Assembly: GCF_018294505.1 (NCBI RefSeq)
Contig: NC_057807.1
Location: forward strand, 169,660,883 to 169,724,882
From: Triticum aestivum
Lineage: Eukaryota; Streptophyta; Magnoliopsida; Poales; Poaceae
DNA length: 64,000 bases
Direction of reading: 5' to 3'
Position numbers and translations under genes: made by a program. The notes below the pieces were generated by a model. It was given only the letters and a program-made list of their open reading frames with translations. It did no database searches and was not told the DNA's origin. Positions within the stretch are counted from its first letter, which is position 1; every line of letters starts with the position of its first letter. Below, piece after piece: positions 12,014 through 23,300 of this stretch.

Positions 12014-12031
12014 TGGTATCAGAGCTTGACT
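12014..12031 (+). other. Primer-binding site of the long-LTR Gypsy element
   Basis: TGGTATCAGAGCTTGACT starts four bases after the LTR end at 12009 and is complementary to the 3' end of initiator Met-tRNA (TGGTATCAGAGC core). Confidence 0.85.
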
Positions 12032-13317
12032 GCCTGTAGGATTACCAAGCCAAACTGGTCGAAGTTGAGTCTAGAAATTCTTTAGTTATATAAGGGAATT
12101 GATTGTGGGATGGAACGTAAGGCTCTTTTACTCCTTATACCTTATGCCCTTCTGATCTGAGTCATCTTATCTTTCCTACGGGGTTAAGGAACTAGACTAT
12201 CTCCTCTTTCTATCAGGATCACGTGTTACTAATCCTTAGACTTATAAGATTGTTGGATTTAAGCCTCAGTTCAGTTTCTACTACCTCTGTGTGTTCATAG
12301 TTGATCTCGGAACCTTGATATTGTGACGATCGAGTGGTTATGCCACCATTTGCAGGATGTCTCAATTTTTTCGAGCATTTACAGCCGTTATGCTGTCCGA
12401 GTCATCCCAGGTTTCTAAATAGTCTGAAGCATTTGCAAAATCCCTTCCTCCCGTTTCTATGTCCTTTTGATCAGAATAAGCACACTAACCAGTGAGTTGA
12501 GGTACTCTGTTGCCTCGACATATATGTTGGAGCTATTATTATGACCCTAGGTGTCTAGAGTATCACCTAGTAACCCGGCCATGTTCTGCGTTCCCAGTGT
12601 GATGATTCTAGCCATTATTCTCGAAAGCATCCCGTGATGCCATTTAGTCAGTAGGTATTCTACTCCTGGGTTTTTGAACCCGAGATTCACCCTACTTATT
12701 TCATGTTGATAGTGTTTGCTAGTTCCTTTAGGTTATTAGTAACCTTTGTGATAGTCCTCGAGGTTCGTGGTATATCGTTCTTCCAAATACCATGAACTAC
12801 TTATGGCAGCAGTTCCTCGTTGAACCAAAAGATCACAACCAGAGTGCTCTTGATGAGTTCTTATCTCTATATTGTGACTCTGCCAGTTCAACCTTTCTGC
12901 ATGGGTTATCCGTAAGAAATATGTTGAACTCGTTCGACATGCTAGTCCATGCATCCACAACTCAGAAAATCATATGTTCTCTTGGGTTGTCACTCTTTAA
13001 TTGTATTCCGACCCTCGTCTATCAATTGATAGTCAAGAGTATGTGCGCATTCGTTCATCGATGCCTATTTCTCTTGTGGTCCGTCAAGTCATTCTATTCG
13101 GAATGACTAGGAGAAACAAACTCCAGAACCTCATCCATATCCAGGATTGGGTCAAAGTCGTTGTGTTCCGTAGATCAAAATGCTAATCTAGCTCTTGTTC
13201 TGCTCTACCTTGGAGTATTACCATCTTTATATTGAGAATGCCATGGGAATTGCACACCATCCGATGAACTCTTGATACAGTGATACTTCTCGCCATCGAT
13301 ATTCATTCCTTGGTTCC
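12032..13317 (+). pseudogene. Decayed internal region (gag side) of the long-LTR Gypsy element
   Basis: Follows the primer-binding site, where gag should lie, but all frames are short. The longest, about 12792-13106, has no recognisable motif. The region is judged to be mutated gag/pol from its position only. It is interrupted at 13317 by Fatima-C, with TSD GTTCC at 13313-13317. Confidence 0.45.
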
Positions 13318-13829
13318 TGAGGGAGTCCTGGACTACGGGGTGTCTGGATAGCCGGATTACCGCCATCGGCCGAACTATCATCGGCTGGACTATCATCATC
13401 GACCGGACTCCAAGACTATGAAGATAGAAGATTGAAGACTTCGTCCCGTGTCCGGATGGGACTTTCCTTGGCGTAGAAGGCAAGCTTGGCGATACGGATA
13501 TGTAGATCTCCTACCATTGCAACCGACTCAATGTAACCCTAGCCCTCTCCGGTGTCTATATAAACCGGATGGCCCTAGTCCGTAGGACATACATTACAAC
13601 AATCATACCATAGGCTAGCTTCTAGGGTTTAGCCTCCTTGATCTCGTGGTAGATCCACTCTTGTAAACATCCACAATATCAATATCAATCAAGCAGGACG
13701 TAGGGTTTTACCTCCATCAATAGGGCTCAAACCTGGGTAAAACATCGTGTCCCTTGTCTCCTGTTACCATCCGCCTAGACGCACAGTTCGGGACCCCCTA
13801 CCCGAGATCCGCCGGTTTTGACACCGACA
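13318..13829 (+). repeat. 5' LTR of Fatima-C
   Basis: TGAGGGAGTCCTGG...TTGACACCGACA. A TATA box (TATATAAA, 13557-13564) marks the likely transcription start region. It is very similar to the LTRs of Fatima-B even though the internal genes of the two differ strongly. Confidence 0.93.
13557..13564 (+). promoter_or_regulatory. TATA box in the Fatima-C 5' LTR
   Basis: TATATAAA in the context GTGTCTATATAAACCGG; the same box occurs in every Fatima LTR of the window. Confidence 0.6.
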
Positions 13830-13830
13830 T

Positions 13831-13848
13831 TGGTGCTTTTATTGAGAG
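13831..13848 (+). other. Putative primer-binding site of Fatima-C
   Basis: TGGTGCTTTTATTGAGAG begins one base after the LTR. Its TGG start fits a tRNA CCA end; the same site follows the 5' LTR in Fatima-B. I cannot assign the tRNA. Confidence 0.5.
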
Positions 13849-13876
13849 TTCCTCTGTGCCGTCACCGATAGGAAGG

Positions 13877-16800
13877 ATGCCTCTTCCCGTCTTCAAGGAC
13901 GGTATCTTCGCCAACGGAGCCTTGGCCGCCGGCCAAACTATCCGGCTAGGAGGTTTTCTCATAGCCGCCTGTCCGGCCATCGCCTCCGCAATAACCTCTC
14001 GAGTCATCGAGAGAAACCTTCACGTCAACTCGGAATTCGCCGAGCATCTAGATCCACCAGAGCTCTCGTCCGTAAAGAAACTCTTGGATCGGATCGCCGC
14101 CCTGGGAGTCGCTACAGACTACAATCAGATCGGGCTTAAAACCGATTTGAGAGAGATTAACTCTCCCCAGGTAACCCACCACGTTACAGTGGTAGAAGAA
14201 CAATGCGGCGGCTCTTCTCCTATATTGAAAACTAGACATGTCTGGGCTCCCAAACCCTCCACGCCATATTCCCGCGGAGGGGCGGACTTCGATCGAGCAC
14301 TCAACTTAAAATCAGGCCTCGTTCCGGACTCATTGGATAATGTCCAGCGACCAAAGTTTTCGGTCTTGGAAGCTCCTCGGCCTTTGAGCCTTGAGATGGG
14401 TAGGGCTCCGGACTTAGTTCCGCCCACCCGACCAGATATATGGGATCTATCTCTAATCCGGCAAGAGCCCACTGAAACAGTACATCGCTACTGGGCCAGA
14501 TTCCTCCTGGTTATGGACAGGATAAAAGACTGCCGAGAGGAAAACGCAATCTCAATTTTCTGCAATAATTGCACGGACGACGGAATCCTAAACGCCGTCA
14601 GCCGTCGTGAAATCACACGCTTCGCAGACCTGGCATCCATAGTACAGGAGTGCTGTGCGATAGAGAGTTTCCGGAAAACCGAAAATAGGTTTTGGGACAA
14701 TCCGGCCCCGGATACAGACCCAGTCCGCAATAAAAGGGCGCATCACACTCAGGCGCCAGGTTCAAGAACCAAAAAACAGAAAGCCCTTAAAAGGAACAGA
14801 ACCGTACTGGAGGGATGGCTCAGCAGACCCTGTACAATTCAGAGTGCAGGGGGCGCCGTCCTAACACATAGCCTTCGAGCATGTTGGATACTACGACAGG
14901 TGGCCAAAAGTGGCGAGGAGCTTCTAGCCCCAGGAAACCACACCAACAATACCGGTACGGTATTAACAGTCTTCGAGACTTTCGCATCAAACAATACGCG
15001 GAAACGAACAATCCGCAGCCTTGCCGAAGCTTATCACGTAGCCACAGCAAACCCTTGGAGTGACGCGGCCATCACCTTCAACGCCAGCGACGAACCTAAA
15101 TTCCGAACAGCCCGAGCACCAGCCGCATTGGTCCTCTGTCCGATAGTGGACAGCTTTCAGCTTACCAAGGTGCTCATGGATGGCGGCAGCGGACTAAACC
15201 TCATCTACGAGGAAACCCTTCAAAAAATGGAAATAGACTGGAGCCGCATTGAGCGAAGCAGCACAACCTTCAGAGGGATAATCCCAAGCCGGGAAGCGCG
15301 CTGCACAGGAAAAATCACACTCGATGTGGTATTTGGCTCGCCGGACAATGACAGGTCCGAGGAAATCACGTTCCAAGTGGCCCCGTTCAACAGCGGATAC
15401 CACGCTATATTAGGACGAGAGGCATTCACAATCTTCCAAGCCGTACCCCATTACGGGTACATGAAGCTCAAAATGCCTGGGCCCAGCAGAATAATCACTC
15501 TCGTTAGTGATCCGAACATAGCACTCCGTGCCGAAAACAAGACGGCCGCATTAGCCCTGGAGGCACTATCCGAAGCCTTAGCGGTAGAGGAACTCACCGC
15601 GCTGCGCTCTATGGTGAATAGGGACGATGTGATACTCGATAAGAGATCCAAGTCCACCTCCTTTAAACCAGCCGAAGAAATAGTAAAATTCCAGGTCCAC
15701 CCAACGGACTCGACAAAGACGGCCTCCATCGGGGCACAATTGGGCCCTGATGTAGACGCTGCACTACGAGAATTCCTTCGGGAAAATTGGGACATTTTCG
15801 CCTGGCACCCCTCGGATATGCCCGGAATCCCATGCAGACTAGCAGAACACAGCCTAAACATCCTAAAAGGATTCAAGCCAGTCAGACAGGCTCTTCGACG
15901 ATTTTCCGAACCCAAAAGACAGGCAATGGGAGAGGAACTAGCCAAACTATTGGAAGCCGGATTCATTAGAGACATCAAACATCCGGATTGGCTAGCAAAC
16001 CTGGTAATGGTACCAAAGAAGGACAAATCCTGGCGCCTATGTGTCGATTTCAAAGACCTAAATAAAGCCTGCCCAAAGGATCCCTTCCCCCTCCCCCGCA
16101 TCGACCAAATCATCGATGCCACTTCAGGGCACGATTCATTGTGCTTCCTGGACGCATACTCCGGCTATCATCAAATCAAGATGGCAGAAGCAGATCAAGC
16201 CGCAACATCATTCATTACTCCATATGGACCATTCTGCTTCAACACGATGCCCTTTGGACTTAAAAACGCCGGCGCAACATATCAGCGCATGATTCAGACA
16301 TGTCTGGCTACCCAGATCGGCAAGACAGTAGAGGCATATGTAGACGACGTGGTCGTCAAAAGTAAACACATTGAAACTCTAGTAGACGACTTGAGAGTCA
16401 CGTTTGACAACCTCCGAGAATATGATATCAAGCTGAATCCGGAAAAATGCGTTTTCGGCGTGCCAGCCGGAAAGCTCCTGGGCTTCATCGTATCCGGTAG
16501 AGGAATTGAAGCAAATCCGGACAAGATCCGGGCTCTATCACAGCTGGATATTCCAAAAAACCTCAAACAGATCCAGAAATTGACAGGATGTGTGGCGGCC
16601 CTCAACCGCTTTATCTCCCGCTTAGGAGAAAAGGCATTACCCCTCTATCGCCTCCTCAGGCACACCGAACACTTCGAGTGGACGGATGCTGCCACCGCCG
16701 GACTCGAAGAAATAAAGGCCATATTGGCAACGAATCCGGTCCTGGCTGCGCCCAACCTAGGCGAGCCAATGCTGTTATACATCGCAGCAACACATCAAGT

Positions 16801-17336
16801 TGTAAGCGCGGTACTCGTCGTCGAACGAGAGACAGAAGGGCATAGATTCCCTCTTCAAAGACCAGTGTACTACGTATCCACTGTGTTAACCCCCTGCAAG
16901 TCCCGTTACCCACACTATCAGAAGATCGCGTATGCAGTGTTCATGGCATTCTGGAAGCTCTGACACTACTTTCAAGAGTGTTCGATAACAGTGGCCTCTG
17001 AAGTACCACTCAATGACATTATAAACAACCGCGACGCAACGGGCAGGATTGCAAAATGGGCCATTGAGCTCTTACCATTCGATATAACTTACAGACCTTG
17101 GCGAGCTATAAAGTCACAAGTCTTGGCTGACTTTGTCGCTGAATGGACCGAAGCCGAACTCCCTAAAGAGTACGGCGCATACTCCAATTGGATTATGCAC
17201 TTTGACGGCTCTAAAATGTTGGCCGGACTGGGGGCTGGCGTCGTCTTGACGTCCCCGACCGGTGACACAGTCCAATACGTACTTCAAATAATGTACACAG
17301 ACTCCAACAACGCAGCTGAATACGAGGCCCTTTTAC
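13877..17336 (+). pseudogene. Fatima-C gag-pol, 5' part (gag, PR, RT, RNase H, start of second RNase H)
   Basis: Starts at ATG 13877 (MPLPVFKDG), 47 bases after the LTR; the same frame is open further upstream in the LTR but without an ATG. Gag has a capsid-like stretch (about residues 188-275) and a degenerate zinc-knuckle-like Cys/His patch. The aspartic protease motif LMDGGSGLNLIY lies near residue 433. Reverse transcriptase follows, with LCVDFKDLNKACPKDPFPLP, FLDAYSGYHQI, the MPFGLKNAGATYQ box and the catalytic YVDD near residue 820. RNase H 1 ends at a TGA (16961-16963), after which the frame continues in phase through the conserved RNase H end (YRPWRAIKSQVLADFVAEW) into a second RNase H (FDGSKMLAGLGAGVV, NNAAEYEALL). 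The Angela element interrupts it at 17336. Shorter gag capsid than Fatima-0 and B. Confidence 0.9.
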
Positions 17337-18534
17337 TGAAGGAAATATGCCCTAGAGGCAATAATAAAGTTATTATTTATTTCCTTATATCATGATAAAT
17401 GTTTATTATTCATGCTAGAATTGTATTAATCGGTAACATGATACATGTGTGAATACATAGACAAACATATAGTCACTAGTATGCCTCTACTTGACTAGCT
17501 CATTAATCAAAGATGGTTATGTTTCCTAACCATAGACATGTGTTGTCATTTGATTAATGAGGTCACATCATTAGGAGAATAATGTGATTGACATGAACCA
17601 TCCCATTAGCTTAGCACTTGATCGTTTAGTATTCTGCTATTGCTTTCTTCATGACCTATACATGTTCCTGTAACTATGAGAATTATGCAACTCCCGTTTA
17701 CCGGAGGAACACTTTGGGTACTACCAAACATCACAACGTAACTGGGTGATTATAAAGGAGTACTACAAGTGTCTCCAAAGGTACATGTTGAGTTGGCGTA
17801 TTTCGAGATTAGGTTTTGTCACTCCGATTGTCGGAGAGGTATCTCTGGGCCCTCTCGGTAATACTCATCACTTAAGCCTTGCATGCATTATAACTAATAA
17901 CTTAGTTATGAGATGACGTATTACAGACCGAGTAAAGAGACTTGCCGGTAACGAGATTGAACTAGGTATTGGATACCGACGATCAAATCTCGGGCAAGTA
18001 ACATACCGATGACAAAGGGAACAACGTATGTTGTTATGCGGTTTGACCGATAAAGATCTTCGTAGAATATGTAGGAACCAATATGGGCATCCAGGTCCCG
18101 CTATTGGTTATTGACCGAGAATGGTTTTAGGTCATGTCTACATAGTTCTCGAACCCGTAGGGTCCGCACGCTTAATGTTTCGATGACAGTTTTATTATGA
18201 GTTTATAAGTTTTGATGTACCGAAGTTTGTTCGGAGTCCCGGATGTGATCACGGACATGACGAGGAGTCTCGAAATGGTCGAGACATAAAGATTGATATA
18301 TTGGACGACTATATTCGGACACCGGAAAGGTTCCGGGTGATTTCGGAGAAAACCGGAGTGCCGGGGGGGGTTACCGGAAACCCCCGGGAGAGTATTGGGC
18401 CTATGGGCCTTAGGGGAAAGGAGAGAGGGCCGGCCAGCATGGGCCGCGCGCCCCCTCCCCCCTCTGGTCTGAATTGGACTAGGAGGGGGGGGGCGGCGCC
18501 CCCCCTTTCCTTCCCCCTCTCCCCCTTCCTTCCC

Positions 18535-18581
18535 CCTCCTAGTAGGAGTAGGAAAGGAGGAGTCCTACTCCTACTAGGAGG
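18535..18581. repeat. Inverted repeat (hairpin) in the Angela 5' LTR
   Basis: Left arm CCTCCTAGTAGGAGTAGGA (18535-18553) is the exact reverse complement of 18563-18581, with a 9-base loop. It is repeated in the 3' LTR at 25540-25586. It lies about 60 bases upstream of the TATA box, so it may form a promoter-proximal structure. Confidence 0.8.
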
Positions 18582-18637
18582 AGGATTCCTCCTCCCTTGG
18601 CGCGCCCAAAGGGGCCGGCCGGCCTCCCCCCTCCTCC

Positions 18638-18645
18638 TTTATATA
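18638..18645 (+). promoter_or_regulatory. TATA box of the Angela LTR promoter
   Basis: TTTATATA followed by ACGGGGGCAGG in the 5' LTR; copy in the 3' LTR at 25643-25650. Fits the position of the BARE-type LTR promoter. Confidence 0.65.
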
Positions 18646-19080
18646 CGGGGGCAGGGGGCACCCCATAGACACACAAGTTGATCTACGGATCGTTCCTTAG
18701 CCGTGTGCGGTGCCCCCTTCCACCATATTCCACCTCGGTCATATCGTCGCGAAGCTTAGGCGAAGCCCTGCGCCGGTAGAACATCAACATCGTCACCACG
18801 CCGTCGTGCTGACGGAACTCATCTCCGGAGCTCGGCTGGATCGGAGGCCGGAGATCGTCATCGAGCTGAACGTGTGCTGAACTCGGAGGCCCCGTACGTT
18901 CGGTGCTTGGATCGGTCGGATCGTGAAGACGTACGACTACATCAACCGCGTTGTTATAACGCTTCCGCTAACGGTCTACGAGGGTACGTGGACATGCACT
19001 CTCCCCTCTCGTTGCTATGCCATCAACATGATCTTGCGTGTGCGTAGGAATTTTTTTGAAATTACTACGAAACCCTTCAG

Positions 19081-19098
19081 TGGTATCAGAGCCAGGTT
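19081..19098 (+). other. Primer-binding site of the Angela element
   Basis: TGGTATCAGAGCCAGGTT starts two bases after the LTR end and is complementary to the 3' end of initiator Met-tRNA. Confidence 0.92.
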
Positions 19099-20317
19099 TT
19101 ATGCATTGATGTTATATGCACGAGTAGAACACAAGTGAGTTGTGGGCGATACAAGTCATACTGCTTACCAGCATGTCATACTTTGGTTCGGCGGTATTGT
19201 GAGATGAAGCGGCCCGGACCGACATTACGCGTACGCTTACGCGAGACTGGTTTCACCGCTACGAGCACTCGTGCTTAAAGGTGACTGGCGGGTGTCTGTC
19301 TCTCTCACTTTAGCTGAATCGAGTGTGGCTACGCCCGGTCCTTGCGAAGGTTAAAACAGCACCAACTTGACAAACTATCGTTGTGGTTTTTGATGCGTAG
19401 GTAAGAACGGTTCTTGCTAAGCCCGTAGCAGCCACGTAAAATTTGCAACAACAAAGTAGAGGACGTCTAACTTGTTTTTGCAGGGCATGCTGTGATGTGA
19501 TATGGCCAAGACGTGATGCTATATTTTATTGTATGAGATGATCATGTTTTGTAACCGAAGTTATCGGCAACTGGCAGGAGCCATATGGTTGTCGCTTTAT
19601 TGTATGAAATGCAAACGCCCTGTAATTGCTTTACTTTATCACTAAGCGGTAGCGATAGTCGTAGAAGCAATAGATGGCGTAGACGACAACGATGCTACGA
19701 TGGAGATCAAGGTGTCGCGCCGGTGATGATGGTGATCATGACGGTGCTTCGAAGATGGAGATCACAAGCACAAGATGATGATCGCCATATCATATCACTT
19801 ATATTGATTGCATGTGATGTTTATCCTTTATGCATCTTATCTTGCTTTGATTGACGGTAGCATTTTAAGATGATCTCTCACTAATTATCAAGAAGTGTTC
19901 TCCCTGAGTATGCACCGTTGCGAAAGTTCTTCGTGCTGAGACACCACGTGATGATCGGGTGTGATAGGCTCTACGTTCAAATACAACGGGTGCAAAACAG
20001 TTGCACACGCGGAATACTCAGGTTATACTTGACGAGCCTAGCATATACAGATATGGCCTCGGAACACGGAGACCGAAAGGTCGAGCGTGAATCATATAGT
20101 AGATATGATCAACATAGCGATGTTCACCATTGAAACTACTCCATCTCACGTGATGATCGGACATGGTTTGGTTGATTTGGATCACGTAATCACTTAGATG
20201 ACTAGAGAGATGTCTGTCTAAGTGGGAGTTCTTAAGTAATATGATTAATTGAACTTAAATTTATCATGAACTTAGTACCTGATAGTATCTTGCTTGTCTA
20301 TGTTTGTTTGTAGATAG
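19099..20317 (+). other. Untranslated leader of the Angela element
   Basis: 1.2 kb between primer-binding site and the gag ATG. It has no long frame and contains several short upstream ATGs, as is usual for this group. It would hold packaging and dimerisation signals; none can be placed by eye. Confidence 0.6.
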
Positions 20318-23300
20318 ATGGCTCGTGCTGTTGTTCCGTTGAATTTTAATGCGTTCCTTGAGAAAGCAAAGTTGAAAGATGATGGTAGCAATTACACGGA
20401 CTGGGTCCGTAACCTGAGGATTATCCTCATTGCTGCACAGAAAAGTTACGTCCTGGAAGCACCGCTGGGTGCCAGGCCTGCTGCTGATGCAACTGACGAC
20501 GTTAAGAACGTCTGGCAGAGCAAAGCTGATGACTACTCTATAGTTCAGTGTGCCATGCTTTACGGCTTAGAACCGGGCCTTCAACGACGTTTTGAACGTC
20601 ATGGAGCATATGAGATGTTCCAGGAGTTGAAGTTAATATTTCAAGCAAATGCCCGGATTGAGAGATATGAAGTCTCCAATAAGTTCTATAGCTGCAAGAT
20701 GGAGGAGAATAGTTCTGTCAGTGAACATATACTCAAAATGTCTGGGTATAATAATCACTTGATTCAACTGGGAGTTAATCTTCCTGATGATAGTGTCATT
20801 GACAGAATTCTTCAATCACTGCCACCAAGCTACAAGAGCTTTGTGATGAACTATAATATGCAAGGGATGAACAAGACTATTCCCGAGCTCTTCGCAATGC
20901 TAAAAGCCGCGGAGGTAGAAATCAAAAAGGAGCATCAAGTGTTGATGGTTAACAAGACCACCAGTTTCAAGAAAAAGGGCAAAGGGAAGAAGAAGGGGAA
21001 CTTCAAAAAGAACAGCAAGAAAGTTGCTGCTCAAGAGAAGAAACCCAAGTCTGGACCTAAGCCTGAAACTGAGTGCTTCTATTGCAAGCAGACTGGACAC
21101 TGGAAGCGGAACTGCCCCAAGTATTTGGCGGATAAGAAGGATGGCAAAGTGAACAAAGGTATATGTGATATACATGTTATTGATGTGTACCTTACTAATG
21201 CTCGCAGTAGCACCTGGGTATTTGATACTGGTTCTGTTGCTAATATTTGCAACTCGAAACAGGGACTACGGATTAAGCGAAGATTGGCTAAGGACGAGGT
21301 GACGATGCGCGTGGGAAATGGTTCCAAAGTCGATGTGATCGCAGTCGGCACGCTACCTCTACATCTACCATCGGGATTAGTTTTAGACCTAAATAATTGT
21401 TATTTGGTGCCTGCGTTGAGCATGAACATTATATCTGGATCTTGTTTGATGCGAGACGGTTATTCATTTAAATCAGAGAATAATGGTTGTTCTATTTATA
21501 TGAGTAATATCTTTTATGGTCATGCACCTTTGAAGAGTGGTCTATTTTTATTGAATCTCGATAGTAGTGATACACATATTCATAGTGTTGAAACCAAAAG
21601 ATGCAGAGTTGATAATGATAGTGCAACTTATTTGTGGCACTGCCGTTTAGGTCATATCGGTGTAAAACGCATGAAGAAACTCCATACTGATGGGCTTTTG
21701 GAATCACTTGATTATGAATCACTTGGTACTTGCGAACCGTGCCTTATGGGCAAGATGACTAAAACGCCGTTCTCCGGTACTATGGAGAGAGCAACAGATT
21801 TATTGGAGATCATACATACAGATGTATGTGGTCCAATGAATGTTGAGGCTCGTGGCGGATATCGTTATTTTCTCACCTTCACAGATGATTTAAGCAGATA
21901 TGGGTATATCTACTTAATGAAACACAAGTCTGAAACATTCGAAAAGTTCAAGGAATTTCAGAGTGAAGTGGAAAATCATCGTAACAAGAAAATAAAGTTT
22001 CTACGATCTGATCGTGGAGGAGAATATTTGAGTTACGAGTTTGGTCTACACTTGAAACAATGCGGAATAGTTTCGCAACTCACGCCACCCGGAACACCAC
22101 AACGTAATGGTGTGTCCGAATGTCGTAATCGCACTTTACTAGATATGGTGCGATCTATGATGTCTCTTACTGATTTACCGCTATCGTTTTGGGGTTATGC
22201 TTTAGAGACGGCCGCATTCACGTTAAATAGGGCACCATCAAAATCCGTTGAGACGACGCCTTATGAACTGTGGTTTGGCAAGAAACCAAAGTTGTCGTTT
22301 CTCAAAGTTTGGGGCTGCGATGCTTATGTGAAGAAACTTCAACCAGATAAGCTCGAACCCAAATCGGAGAAATGTGTCTTCATAGGATACCCAAAGGAGA
22401 CTATTGGGTACACCTTCTATCACAGATCTGAGGGCAAGATTTTCGTTGCTAAATTCAGATCCTTTCTAGAGAAGGAGTTTCTCTCGAAAGAAGTGAGTGG
22501 GAGGAAAGTAGAACTTGACGAGATAACTGTATCTACTCCCTTATTGGAAAGTAGTTCATCACAAGAACCGGTTCCTGTGACAACTACACCAATCAGTGAG
22601 GAAGCTAATGATATTGATCATGAAACTTCAGATCAAGTTTCTACAGAACCTCGTAGGTCAACCAGAGTAAGATCTGCACTAGAGTGGTACGGTAATCCTA
22701 TTCTGGAAGTCATGTTACTTGACCATGATGAACCTACGAACTATGAGGAAGCGATGATGAGCCCAGATTCCGCAAAATGGCTAGAGGCCATGAAATCTGA
22801 GATGGGATCCATGTATGAAAACAAAGTATGGACTTTGGTTGACTTGCCCGATGATCGGCAAGCCATTGAGAATAAATGGATCTTTAAGAAGAAGACTGAC
22901 GCTGATGGTAATGTAACTGTCTATAAAGCTCGACTTGTTGCGAAAGGTTTTCGACAAGTTCAAGGGGTTGACTACGATGAGACTTTCTCACCCGTAGCGA
23001 TGCTTAAGTCTGTCCGAATCATGTTAGCTATTGTTGCATTTCATGATTATGAAATTTGGCAAATGGATGTCAAAACTGCATTCTTGAATGGATTTCTAGA
23101 AGAAGAGTTGTATATGATGCAGCCAGAAGGTTTTGTTGATCCAAAAGGTGCTAACAAAGTATGCAAGCTCCAGCGATCCATTTATGGACTGGTGCAAGCA
23201 TCTCGGAGTTGGAATAAACGTTTTGATAGTGTGGTCAAAGCATATGGTTTTATACAGACTTTTGGAGAAGCCTGTATTTACAAGAAAGTGAGTGGGAGCT

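Larger units (their letters stand above)
17337..19079 (+). repeat. 5' LTR of the Angela-type element
   Basis: 1743 bp, TGAAGG...CCTTCA. It contains a TATA box, a G/C-run rich block near 18360-18620 and a perfect 19-bp hairpin (18535-18581). Confidence 0.95.

Noticed and set aside
13754..13876. Upstream extension of the Fatima-C gag frame into the LTR
   Set aside because: It begins without an ATG and lies in the LTR; ATG 13877 matches the gag start position in Fatima-A, B and 0.
15451..16122. 223-codon minus-strand frame within Fatima-C pol
   Set aside because: It is the shadow of the RT/protease coding strand; it has no splice signals or homologue in the other copies.
18301..18681. Open frame of 126 codons in the Angela 5' LTR (also 25302-25547)
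   Set aside because: G-run lengths shift it between the two LTRs; it is LTR promoter sequence.
19081..19098. Possible tRNA gene fragments at TGGTATCAGAGC (also 12014)
   Set aside because: They lie directly after LTR ends and match only the 3' end of Met-tRNA, so they are primer-binding sites.
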